From contig JAFOIR010000342.1 of NCBI GenBank assembly GCA_017420625.1, positions 1 to 12,106 on the forward strand: a stretch of 12,106 bases of DNA. Direction: 5' to 3'. Each line of letters begins with the position of its first letter. Position 1 is the first letter of the stretch. Made by a program: the position numbers and the translations under genes. The stretch is from Bacillota bacterium (GTDB taxonomy: Bacteria; Bacillota_A; Clostridia; Lachnospirales; Bianqueaceae). The notes under the pieces were generated by a model. The model saw only the letters and a list, made by a program, of their open reading frames with translations. It had not been told where the DNA came from and ran no database searches. Shown here one piece after another: positions 1-7,253 of this stretch.

Positions 1-1
1 C

Positions 2-1213
2 GAAAAGGGAGCCAGAATTGTCCTTTCTCAGGATCCGAAGAAAACAAAGTCGATCCTGCCACCATCTGGTGCTTTGCTGATTCAGGTTGAGAACAGCACC
101 AGAGCACTAGGTGTTATTGCAAGAGCCTATCGGGATCTTTATCACGGCAGAGTCGCTGCAATCACAGGAAGTGTCGGCAAGACATCGACCAAAGATCTGA
201 CAGCAGCGGTTCTCTCCGGAAAATTTCGGACAATGAAGACGATCGGCAATTACAATAATGAACTCGGACTTCCGCTGACTCTGTTCCGGATGGACGATGC
301 GCTGTATGATGCAGCTGTCATTGAGATGGGAATGGGTTACCGCGGAGATATCGATTATCTTGCTTATCTGACCCAGCCGGAAGTAGGAATTGTCACCAAT
401 GTCGGAACATCGCATATAGAAAACCTCGGATCTCAGGAAGCGATCCTGCACGCAAAACTGGAATTGGTTCCCCACCTGGCAGGAAAGAAAAAACTTTTCC
501 TGAACGGAGATGACAAACTTCTGTACGGTATGAAGGATCAGCTGCCGATCTGTCCCGAATATTTCGGGAAAGAGCCTCATAATGACTGCCAGCTTCTTAG
601 TGTGTCCCGTACGGAAGAAGGCAGACTGTATGTCAGGGCTTTGTATCAAAGCAAAGAGTATGAAGCTGAAATCGATACGTTGGGACTTCATATGGCGATG
701 AACGTCCTTCCAGCCATCATGACCGGGGTCTTTTATGGTATGAGTCCCGATGAAATCCGCGAGGGACTGACGCATTATGAAGCAACGCCTCATCGGTTGG
801 AAAGCATTCAGACAGAGAATTATCTGATCATTGACGATACCTATAATGCAAGCCCCTCTTCCATGAACAGTGCGGTGGACACATTGATGGATATCCCGGT
901 TAGAGGACGCAGAGTCGCTGTTCTGGGAGATATTCTGGAAATGGGTGATTTTGCAGCGCAGGGACATCGTGAAGTTGGACTTCATACCGGTGTTTCCGGC
1001 GTGGATCTGCTGCTGGCGTGCGGAAAAGAAAGCCGGGCGATCTATGAAGCGGCAGTGGAAGCCGGCATGGATCCGAAACAGTGTTTCTACTATGAAGATC
1101 TTGGTGGATTAATGGAAGGAATTGGCCATGTTGTCAGAAAGGGAGATACGATCCTGCTGAAAGCATCTCACAGCATGGAGTTTTCCAGACTTATTGACTT
1201 GCTCAGCCAATAA
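2..1213 (+). CDS. murF: UDP-MurNAc-tripeptide:D-Ala-D-Ala ligase MurF (5' partial)
   Basis: This cytoplasmic ATP-dependent ligase adds D-Ala-D-Ala to UDP-MurNAc-tripeptide, the last soluble step of peptidoglycan precursor synthesis. The frame is open from base 2, so the gene starts upstream. About 403 residues are visible against roughly 450 for the family, so only an N-terminal stretch of some 50 residues is missing. A TTG at 74 is in frame, but it lies inside conserved MurF sequence and is not the start. Visible motifs, in order, are the ATP-binding loop GSVGKTS (167-187), NYNNELGLPLTLF, EMGMGYRGDI, the AK of ILHAKLEL (the expected carbamylated-lysine region), DDTYNASPSSM, and the C-terminal AVLGDILEMGD and KASHSMEF motifs. 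It ends 26 bp before mraY and is probably co-transcribed with it. Identification is secure from the motifs. Confidence 0.96.
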   Translation, partial: EKGARIVLSQDPKKTKSILPPSGALLIQVENSTRALGVIARAYRDLYHGRVAAITGSVGKTSTKDLTAAVLSGKFRTMKTIGNYNNELGLPLTLFRMDDALYDAAVIEMGMGYRGDIDYLAYLTQPEVGIVTNVGTSHIENLGSQEAILHAKLELVPHLAGKKKLFLNGDDKLLYGMKDQLPICPEYFGKEPHNDCQLLSVSRTEEGRLYVRALYQSKEYEAEIDTLGLHMAMNVLPAIMTGVFYGMSPDEIREGLTHYEATPHRLESIQTENYLIIDDTYNASPSSMNSAVDTLMDIPVRGRRVAVLGDILEMGDFAAQGHREVGLHTGVSGVDLLLACGKESRAIYEAAVEAGMDPKQCFYYEDLGGLMEGIGHVVRKGDTILLKASHSMEFSRLIDLLSQ

Positions 1214-1239
1214 AAATATCAAATTAGGTTGGATGGATT

Positions 1240-2202
1240 ATGTGGTTAATGTTTGTACCTGCTCTGGCAGCATTTGCTGCTGAGCTTGTTCTTTGCCCTT
1301 TACTGATCCCTATGCTGAAAAAACTGAAGTTTGGGCAGTATATCCGGGAAGAAGGGCCGAAAGCGCATCAGAAGAAAGCCGGAACGCCTATGATGGGAGG
1401 CATCTCTTTTCTTCTGGCGATGATCATTGGAGCACTGAGCGCATTCCCGAATTTCTCCAGGTTTTATATCGTGCTGGTTATGGCGCTCGTTTTTGGCCTG
1501 ATTGGTTTTTTGGATGATTTTATCAAAGTGGTCATGAAACACAATGAAGGCCTGAAACCCTGGCAGAAGTTCCTGCTTCAGATTGCGGCAGGAATAGGGT
1601 TTGCTCTGTATCTGTACCTGACAGGAGCCCCGACGGGGATCACGCTTCACCTGATTGGAACAAGACTGGAACTTGGCTGGTTCTACTATGTTTTTGTGGT
1701 GTTTGTATTTGTTGCCGTTACCAATGGAACAAACTTCAATGATGGACTGGATGGACTTTCTTCCAGTGTAACTTCAGCAATCAGTCTTTTCTTCCTGGCT
1801 GTTGTTCTGATTTCCGGCAGTGAGGCTCTTTCTCCGTACGGAAGCATGGCTTCCGCTATGCTCGGAGCGCTTCTTGGATTTTTGGTCTTTAATGCTTATC
1901 CGGCAAAGGTGTTTATGGGAGATACAGGATCCCTGGCGCTGGGCGGTTTTGTCAGTGCGATGGCATTTGTTCTGGATATGCCGCTGCTGATCCTTGTTTT
2001 CGGATTTGTTTATGTTGCAGAAGTGGTTTCTGTGATTCTTCAGGTCATCTATTTCAAAGCGACCGGCGGCAAACGCCTGTTTAAGATGGCACCGATTCAT
2101 CACCACTTTGAATTGCTTGGATGGCATGAGACGCGGGTGGTCACGATTTTTACGATCGTGACGATCATTCTTTGTTTTGTGAGTCTGTGGATTCTCTTTT
2201 AA
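1240..2202 (+). CDS. mraY: Phospho-MurNAc-pentapeptide translocase MraY
   Basis: This integral membrane enzyme transfers phospho-MurNAc-pentapeptide from UDP to undecaprenyl phosphate, forming lipid I. The 320 residues match the family length, and most are hydrophobic helices. The N-terminal region holds GQYIREEGP, H and GTPMMGG, as in MraY. Active-site landmarks are D92-D93 in LDDFIK, D168 and D171 in the DGLDGL loop, D228 in MGDTGSLALG, and the HHH motif at 287-289 in the C-terminal cytoplasmic loop. The loop before DGLDGL reads NGTNFN rather than the common NAVNLT, a variant discussed in the findings. The ATG at 1240 is preceded by a weak GGTTGG-type ribosome site. The next gene, murD, starts 18 bp after the stop, which suggests one transcript. 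Confidence 0.97.
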   Translation: MWLMFVPALAAFAAELVLCPLLIPMLKKLKFGQYIREEGPKAHQKKAGTPMMGGISFLLAMIIGALSAFPNFSRFYIVLVMALVFGLIGFLDDFIKVVMKHNEGLKPWQKFLLQIAAGIGFALYLYLTGAPTGITLHLIGTRLELGWFYYVFVVFVFVAVTNGTNFNDGLDGLSSSVTSAISLFFLAVVLISGSEALSPYGSMASAMLGALLGFLVFNAYPAKVFMGDTGSLALGGFVSAMAFVLDMPLLILVFGFVYVAEVVSVILQVIYFKATGGKRLFKMAPIHHHFELLGWHETRVVTIFTIVTIILCFVSLWILF

Positions 2203-2220
2203 GAGGAAGGTTTCTTGATT

Positions 2221-3621
2221 ATGTTGGATCTGAAAGGTCGGAAGGTTATCGTTGTAGGCTTGGCTAAAAGCGGGATCGGCGCAGCTGATCTGCTGGTGAA
2301 GCAAGGCGCTTTGGTGACTGTATTTGATACGAAAGATGAGGCTGTGCTGGCAGATAACATAAAGATGCTCGCATCGTCTGTTGCCCTCAGGGCGTCTGCC
2401 AAACCGGAAGAAAAAGACCTTGAAGAAGCAGATCTTCTGGTTTTGTCTCCGGCTGTACCGGCAGATCTTCCCTTTGTGCTTGAGGCTAAAAGACTTGGTC
2501 TGCCGGTTTGGAGTGAGATCGAACTGGCTTCCCGGTTTACCAAAGCAAAGATGATCGGAATCACCGGAACCAACGGAAAAACTACGACTACTTCGCTGGT
2601 AGGCGAGATTATGAAAAAGGTCGATCATCAATCGATGACAGCCGGAAATATCGGAATCTCCATGGCGGAGACTGTACAGACTGTTCCTGATCATAGTTTT
2701 CTCACCCTGGAACTTTCCAGTTTTCAGCTGGAACTCATCGATCAGTTCCATCCGATCGTATCAGCAATTCTTAATTTCACACCGGATCATTTGAATCGGC
2801 ATCATACGTTTGAGGCATATGTGGAAGCAAAATGCCGTGTCTATGAAAACCAAACCAAAGAAGATACTGTTATCCTGAACTACGATGATGCTATTTGCCG
2901 GGAAAAAGGACTGCTTCTTTCGAAAAGGGAAAATGGCCCCAGAGTTGTGTTTTTCAGCCGCAAAGAGAAAACACCGTCCGGCATATGGCTGGAAGATGGC
3001 GCTATCAAAGCCGAAAAAGACGGGCAGATATTGGATATCGTTAACGTTGATGAAATGAAGATCTTTGGTCCTCACAACGAAGAAAATGCGATGGCTGCTG
3101 TGGGATGCTGTTTGTATGCTGGTGCCGATATCCGTTATATCCAGGAAGGTCTCAGGGAGTTTCCCGGTGTAGCGCACCGGATCGAACCAGTTGGTGTGAT
3201 TGATGGGGTCTCTTACTATAATGATTCCAAGGCGACCAATCCGGATGCTGCAATCAAAGGTCTTCTTGCAATGCGTTCGCCGATGACGGTACTGATTGGT
3301 GGAGGTTATGATAAAGGTACCCCCTATGATGAGTGGACAGATCTGTTCCCTGGCAGGGTAAGAAAACTTGTGCTGATCGGTCAGACGGCAGAGACGATCC
3401 GTGAAGCCGCGGTCAGAAGCGGATATCCGGAAGAAGATATCGTTTTTTGCGAGACCTTCGATGAGGCGATCAAGTGCTGCCGGAAGGCAGCTGTTCCCGG
3501 AGACAGTGTACTTCTTTCTCCGGCCTGTGCCAGTTGGGGAATGTTTGATAACTATGAACAGCGCGGAGATATTTTCCGTGAGACTGTCAGAAAGATGAAA
3601 GGAGAGACGAATGCCGAATGA
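2221..3621 (+). CDS. murD: UDP-MurNAc-L-alanine:D-glutamate ligase MurD
   Basis: This cytoplasmic Mur ligase adds D-Glu to UDP-MurNAc-L-Ala using ATP. The 466 residues fit the family. An N-terminal Rossmann-like UMAG-binding domain (VVGLAKSGIGAADLL) is followed by the ATP loop GTNGKT at 116-121, with K120 as the P-loop lysine. AGNIG, LELSSFQLE and NFTPDHLNRH come next. K204 in EAKCRVYEN sits where the carbamylated lysine is expected. The C-terminal domain has YYNDSKATNPDA, GGYDKG and SPACASWGMFDNYEQRGD. The last motif has Gly where the E. coli enzyme has Asp (SLDQF), a minor variation. I chose the ATG at 2221 over the TTG at 2215, because the AGAGGAAGG site ending at 2210 is too close to the TTG. 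The 3' end overlaps ftsW by 11 bp, which suggests coupled translation. Confidence 0.97.
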   Translation: MLDLKGRKVIVVGLAKSGIGAADLLVKQGALVTVFDTKDEAVLADNIKMLASSVALRASAKPEEKDLEEADLLVLSPAVPADLPFVLEAKRLGLPVWSEIELASRFTKAKMIGITGTNGKTTTTSLVGEIMKKVDHQSMTAGNIGISMAETVQTVPDHSFLTLELSSFQLELIDQFHPIVSAILNFTPDHLNRHHTFEAYVEAKCRVYENQTKEDTVILNYDDAICREKGLLLSKRENGPRVVFFSRKEKTPSGIWLEDGAIKAEKDGQILDIVNVDEMKIFGPHNEENAMAAVGCCLYAGADIRYIQEGLREFPGVAHRIEPVGVIDGVSYYNDSKATNPDAAIKGLLAMRSPMTVLIGGGYDKGTPYDEWTDLFPGRVRKLVLIGQTAETIREAAVRSGYPEEDIVFCETFDEAIKCCRKAAVPGDSVLLSPACASWGMFDNYEQRGDIFRETVRKMKGETNAE

Positions 3622-5002
3622 ACGGGAGCGTACCCGGTTTACACCGCTGGTATCGCCAAACGGATCCGACAGGTCAGGATCCGGACGAAGATCTCGTACG
3701 GCCCGATCCAGAGGGACAACGGCCAGATCACGGACTTCGTCCCGTCAGGTATCAGGAGGATCTTCCTATCAGAGAACCTCTTCAGCGCGTTCAGCTGCTG
3801 CGACGACAACAACCCGCGGCAGAAGAACCGGACGTGTGATTCGAAAGAAAAGCAATGAACCGAAGATCTATGCATTTTCAAACCGCGGCGAAGCGAATTT
3901 CAATATTATTGCTGTGACAATTCTGCTGATGGTTTTCGGTGTGGTGATGGTTACAAGCTCGAGCTATTATTATGCCTACAACACGATCGGCGATTCCTTG
4001 TATTTCTTCCGGCGGCAGATGATCTGGCTGGTGGTCGGACTGATCGCCATGCTGCTCGTGATGGCACTTGCCCGTATGGACTGGATCCGAAAGTGGTCGG
4101 TGGTCATCTATCTGGCAAGTATCTTTTTCTGCGTACTCGTTCTTCTGATCGGAAACAACGTTAACGGTTCCACCAGATGGCTCGGAATCGGTGACTTTAT
4201 TACATTCCAGCCATCCGAGTTTGCCAAGCTGGCTATCGTTCTGTATGTTTCTCATCAGGTTGATCTGCACCGTGATGATATTACCAAGATTCAAACCTTC
4301 GTTTTACTGCTTGCGGTCATTGCGATTCCGGCCGGTCTTGTGGCGATCGAAAATCTGACATCCGGTGTTATTATCGCTGCAGTAGGCGTACTGATTATGT
4401 ATATGGGCGGTGTTAGTTATAAGCATCTTCTGATGGCTCTTGTGGCCGGTGGTCTGGTCATTGGTATTTTCCTGCTTGCACCGCTCATTATCCCATCTCT
4501 GAAAGAATATACTTATCGGCTGCTGAGAGTTCAGGCCTGGCTGGATCCTTTCCAGTATGCACTGGATGACGGATATCAGACAGTGCAATCGCTTTATGCA
4601 GTCGGATCCGGCGGCTTGTTCGGAAGAGGACTTGGTCAGAGTATTCAGAAACTTGGCTTTATTCCTGAGGCATATAACGACATTATCTTCGCCATCATCT
4701 GCGAAGAAATGGGGCTGTTCGGAGCTGCCCTGGTCGTTCTTTTGTTCGGAATCTTTACCTGGAATGGTGTTAAAGTCAGTCTCTCCGCTCCGGATCGATT
4801 CAGTTCTTTCGTTTGCGCCGGAATTGTAGGACAGATCTCACTGCAGGCGATTCTGAACATCGCCGTTAATACCAACCTGATCCCGACGACTGGTGTATCG
4901 CTGCCATTTATCAGCTATGGAGGCTCATCCATGTTGTTCCTTATGGCCAGCGTTGGACTCGTTCTGAATATTTCCTCCTATAATAAACGCAAAACTGCTT
5001 AA
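3611..5002 (+). CDS. ftsW: SEDS-family peptidoglycan polymerase FtsW (or SpoVE paralogue)
   Basis: SEDS proteins are polytopic membrane glycosyltransferases that polymerise lipid II at the septum with a partner class B PBP. The first 98 residues or so form a hydrophilic tail very rich in Arg, Ser and Thr (19 Arg in the first 80). About ten membrane segments follow. Family motifs are NGSTRWLGIG...FQPSEFAKL, the DGYQ...SLYAVGSGGLFGRGLGQS stretch, IPEAYNDIIFA...EEMGLFGA, and the terminal PFISYGGSSMLFLMASVGLVLNIS. D357 in the EAYND motif corresponds to the conserved acidic residue of the family's extracellular catalytic region. The ATG at 3611 has AAAGGAG 6 bp upstream and lies inside the end of murD. 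Sequence alone does not separate FtsW from the sporulation paralogue SpoVE; the dcw position suits either. RodA is less likely in this context. Confidence 0.92.
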   Translation: MPNERERTRFTPLVSPNGSDRSGSGRRSRTARSRGTTARSRTSSRQVSGGSSYQRTSSARSAAATTTTRGRRTGRVIRKKSNEPKIYAFSNRGEANFNIIAVTILLMVFGVVMVTSSSYYYAYNTIGDSLYFFRRQMIWLVVGLIAMLLVMALARMDWIRKWSVVIYLASIFFCVLVLLIGNNVNGSTRWLGIGDFITFQPSEFAKLAIVLYVSHQVDLHRDDITKIQTFVLLLAVIAIPAGLVAIENLTSGVIIAAVGVLIMYMGGVSYKHLLMALVAGGLVIGIFLLAPLIIPSLKEYTYRLLRVQAWLDPFQYALDDGYQTVQSLYAVGSGGLFGRGLGQSIQKLGFIPEAYNDIIFAIICEEMGLFGAALVVLLFGIFTWNGVKVSLSAPDRFSSFVCAGIVGQISLQAILNIAVNTNLIPTTGVSLPFISYGGSSMLFLMASVGLVLNISSYNKRKTA

Positions 5003-5018
5003 CAGGTAAGGAGTGCGT

Positions 5019-5795
5019 ATGGCAAAAATTCTGAAGGTCCAGGGCTTTGGAGAGGAGAAAGTCCGATCCTGGCTGTTAGGACTTGCGATCGGCGTGGGTA
5101 TTATCATCCTGCTGATCATCCTTCTCAATTCACCGATTTTTTCGCTGAAGACCTTTGAGGTGGAAGGCAACAACCGGGTGAGTGAAGAGACTATCATGGA
5201 AGAGCTCGGACTGGACTACGGCCAGAATCTTTTCCGTTATGCGATCTCACATATCGGAAAAAATCCGCCGACCGTCGATTCGAGACTATCCTCTGTAGAT
5301 GTATATTTCCACTGGCCGAGCACAGTCAGGGTTGAGGTAGAAGAAAGTGAGACGATCGGTTACGTATATTTTCAGGGAACCTATCTGTGTATCGATCAGA
5401 AGGGACAGGTTGCTTCCAGCACCAATCAGCCGGACGACGATCTGCCGGTCATCGTAGGATTGACAGTTGGTAATTTTTCGATCGGCGAACCGCTCGGAAC
5501 GAGTGACGGAGAACGGTACGAAGCCGTTATGTCGATCGGCTCCAATCTGAGAAAGTATGATATCTCCCGTGTGGTTAAGGAAATCAATATCCGCAATCTC
5601 GAAGATATCATCATGACGACAGACCGGCTTGTTTGTCACTGTGGATCGATGACAGATATGGGACAGAAAATCAACGTGATCGCAGAGCTGTCTCAGAAGA
5701 GCGGAATCCCGAGAGGAATCCTCCATATTGAAAGTATGTCAGATCAGATTTATATCGAAACAGAACAAAGTGGAGGAACGCCGGTTGGAGAATAG
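5019..5795 (+). CDS. ftsQ: Cell division protein FtsQ/DivIB
   Basis: This is a bitopic divisome scaffold protein that links FtsL/DivIC and the septal synthase in Gram-positive bacteria. The 258 residues comprise a short cytoplasmic tail, one transmembrane helix at about 18-36, a POTRA-type domain beginning around residue 42 (FSLKTFEVEGNNRVSEETI), and an extracellular beta domain to about residue 245. The HWPSTVRVEVEE stretch is typical of FtsQ/DivIB. The C-terminal tail is short and polar. I chose the ATG at 5019 because TAAGGAG (5007-5013) precedes it by 5 bp; an in-frame GTG at 5013 overlaps that site. It starts 16 bp after ftsW, so murG, which often lies between these genes in Firmicutes, is not here. 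Confidence 0.93.
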   Translation: MAKILKVQGFGEEKVRSWLLGLAIGVGIIILLIILLNSPIFSLKTFEVEGNNRVSEETIMEELGLDYGQNLFRYAISHIGKNPPTVDSRLSSVDVYFHWPSTVRVEVEESETIGYVYFQGTYLCIDQKGQVASSTNQPDDDLPVIVGLTVGNFSIGEPLGTSDGERYEAVMSIGSNLRKYDISRVVKEINIRNLEDIIMTTDRLVCHCGSMTDMGQKINVIAELSQKSGIPRGILHIESMSDQIYIETEQSGGTPVGE

Positions 5796-5831
5796 TTTTT
5801 CATTCAATTTTCGAAAAACTCTTGATTTTTT
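5794..5831 (+). terminator. Weak hairpin plus T-run after divIB (possible terminator or attenuator)
   Basis: AGTTTTTC (5794-5801) and GAAAAACT (5813-5820) form a perfect 8-bp inverted repeat around an 11-nt loop. The left arm begins inside the divIB stop codon. A run of six T (5826-5831) follows five bases after the stem. The stem is A/T-rich and would be weak. It also runs into the -35 box of the ftsZ promoter, so termination is likely to be partial at best. Confidence 0.35.
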
Positions 5832-5850
5832 CTCCAATGGCGGTTAGAAT
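5822..5850 (+). promoter_or_regulatory. Sigma-A-type promoter of ftsZ
   Basis: TTGATT at 5822-5827 (4 of 6 to consensus) and TAGAAT at 5845-5850 (5 of 6) are separated by exactly 17 bp. Transcription would start near 5857, giving a leader of about 64 nt before the ATG at 5921. The leader can form a small hairpin (TTATT at 5869-5873 with AATAA at 5878-5882). This gives ftsZ a promoter separate from the upstream dcw genes. Confidence 0.7.
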
Positions 5851-5920
5851 GTAATATGATAATCTCCCTTATTATGGAATAAAACGGGTCATGCGGGAGA
5901 CATTTGCGAGGAGGGCAATT

Positions 5921-7126
5921 ATGTTTGATGAGAATATGACAGAGCAGACGACAGCAAAGATAACAGTTGTTGGTGTCGGCGGCGGCGGAAATAATGCCGT
6001 AGAGCGCATGATCGCAGACGGTTTGGAAGGCGCTGAGTTCCTTACAATCAATACAGATAAACAGGTTCTTGCTGTTGGCAAGGCTAAGAATAAAATGGTC
6101 ATCGGCGAAAAGCTGACGAAAGGTCTGGGCGCTGGTGCCAATCCTGAGATCGGCCAGAAAGCTGCTCAGGAGAGTGAAGAAGAGATCCGTCAGGCACTGG
6201 AAGGAAGCGACATGGTATTCGTCACCGCTGGTATGGGCGGCGGCACAGGTACTGGTGCGGCTCCGGTCGTCGCAGGTGTTGCCAAACAGATGGGTATCCT
6301 GACTGTCGGTGTGGTTACCAAACCGTTCCGCTTTGAAGGTGCCAAGAGAATGCGTGCAGCACAGCGCGGTATCGAAGAACTGGCCAAGAGTGTAGATACA
6401 CTGATTACGATTTCCAATGACCGTCTGTTGGATGTTGCGGATAAAAAGACGACCATGGTGGATGCATTCCATATGGCAGATGATGTACTACGTCAGGGTG
6501 TTCAGGGTATTTCAGACCTGATCTACCGTCCCGGTATTATCAACGTCGACTTCGCGGATGTCCGTACGATCATGCAGGATAAAGGTATGGCCCATATGGG
6601 AATCGGCCGTGCCAAAGGTGAAGGCAAAGCGCAGAAAGCAGCTGAGCAGGCGATCAAGTCTCCTCTGATGGATACCGAGATCAATGGTGCCAAGGGACTT
6701 CTGGTCAATATCTGCGGCGGTCCTGAGATGTCACTGTTCGAGTACTATGAAGTTTCTGACTATATTCAGGGCAAAGTTGATGAAGAAGCTGAGATCATCG
6801 TTGGAACCACTATCGACAACGATATGGAAGACGAGATCATGGTTACCGTTATCGCTACAGACTTCGGTAATTCTCCCCGTCCCAAACAGGTAAGCTTCGG
6901 TCATGATGAAGATCATCCTGTCGAATTGGATGCACCGAGTTTCCGTCCGGAGCAGCCGGCTGCAGAAGATCCGTTCCAGGGAAACAACTACCGGACTCCT
7001 GTTCCGGAGAATACGGCTTATCAGAACGCACCTTATCAGAATGCACCATACCAGGAACAGCAGAACGCCTACACCGAGGCACAGATCGACATTCCAGGTT
7101 TCCTGCAGAGAAAGAAAAGAAGATAA
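5921..7126 (+). CDS. ftsZ: Cell division GTPase FtsZ
   Basis: FtsZ is the tubulin homologue that polymerises into the Z-ring and organises septum formation. The 401 residues show the N-terminal nucleotide loop [10 protein letters not shown], the tubulin signature GGGTGTG at 106-112, NDRLLD, and the T7 loop NVDFADV at 208-214, whose D210 and D213 complete the neighbouring subunit's GTPase site. After the globular domain (to about 320) comes a Gln/Pro/Asn-rich linker with a short YQNAP repeat. It ends in the conserved C-terminal peptide IPGFLQ followed by RKKRR, the part that contacts membrane anchors such as FtsA or SepF. The ATG at 5921 is preceded by AGGAGGG (5909-5915) at 5 bp. An in-frame ATG at 5891 would place that site inside the gene and is rejected. 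It has its own promoter and terminator; no ftsA is adjacent. Confidence 0.98.
   Translation: MFDENMTEQTTAKITVVGVGGGGNNAVERMIADGLEGAEFLTINTDKQVLAVGKAKNKMVIGEKLTKGLGAGANPEIGQKAAQESEEEIRQALEGSDMVFVTAGMGGGTGTGAAPVVAGVAKQMGILTVGVVTKPFRFEGAKRMRAAQRGIEELAKSVDTLITISNDRLLDVADKKTTMVDAFHMADDVLRQGVQGISDLIYRPGIINVDFADVRTIMQDKGMAHMGIGRAKGEGKAQKAAEQAIKSPLMDTEINGAKGLLVNICGGPEMSLFEYYEVSDYIQGKVDEEAEIIVGTTIDNDMEDEIMVTVIATDFGNSPRPKQVSFGHDEDHPVELDAPSFRPEQPAAEDPFQGNNYRTPVPENTAYQNAPYQNAPYQEQQNAYTEAQIDIPGFLQRKKRR
7019..7054 (+). repeat. Short in-frame tandem repeat (YQNAP) in the FtsZ linker
   Basis: Two successive 15-bp units encode [10 protein letters not shown], followed by a partial third unit (YQ). The units use different synonymous codons (AAC/AAT, CCT/CCA, TAT/TAC). 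This suggests either an old duplication or selection on the peptide. It lies in the disordered linker between the GTPase core and the C-terminal peptide. Confidence 0.85.
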
Positions 7127-7146
7127 AGAAAAACTGACTGAAAAGG

Positions 7147-7180
7147 AAAAGCGATCAGTGTTCGACTGATCGCTTTTATT
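7147..7180 (+). terminator. Intrinsic terminator after ftsZ
   Basis: GCGATCAGT (7151-7159) pairs perfectly with ACTGATCGC (7165-7173) across a 5-nt GTTCG loop. It is flanked by AAAA on the left and TTTTATTT on the right, which extends the stem to 13 bp. This is a classic Rho-independent terminator 20 bp past the ftsZ stop. The AAAA flank also gives a T-run on the opposite strand. Confidence 0.92.
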
Positions 7181-7195
7181 TCTACTGTACCATCT

Positions 7196-7228
7196 TTAAC
7201 AGATCACAAGGCTGGTGCAGGCTATAAT
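7196..7228 (+). promoter_or_regulatory. Likely promoter of the aspartate kinase gene
   Basis: A perfect TATAAT -10 box lies at 7223-7228. The -35 is unclear: TTAACA (7196-7201) matches 5 of 6 but leaves a 21-bp spacer, and at 17 bp the sequence is CAGATC, a poor match. A start near 7235 would leave a leader of about 19 nt, too short for a riboswitch. Confidence 0.45.
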
Positions 7229-7253
7229 ACTTATCAAAGGAAAAAAACAGGCA

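Noticed and set aside
107..985. Antisense open frame of about 290 codons inside murF
   Set aside because: The coding strand carries all MurF motifs; the antisense product shows no domain and no ribosome site.
1774..2751. Antisense open frame of about 325 codons across the mraY-murD junction
   Set aside because: It spans the ends of two conserved genes on the other strand, has biased His/Gln/Ser composition, and no start signals.
3618..3839. Alternative-frame open frame in the FtsW tail region
   Set aside because: It arises because the low-complexity Arg/Ser/Thr coding stretch lacks stops in another frame. The main frame has the ribosome site and continues into conserved SEDS sequence.
5891..5920. 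ATG at 5891 as the ftsZ start
   Set aside because: The strong AGGAGGG at 5909-5915 would then be internal; the ATG at 5921 sits 5 bp after it and gives the expected FtsZ N-terminus.
5796..5920. Possible small gene or ftsA remnant between divIB and ftsZ
   Set aside because: The 125 bp are accounted for by a hairpin, promoter and leader; no FtsA-like coding signal is present.
7215..7253. GTG at 7215 as the aspartate kinase start
   Set aside because: It would add 13 residues before the conserved KKAVKFGGSS start, overlaps the -10 region, and has no ribosome site in front.
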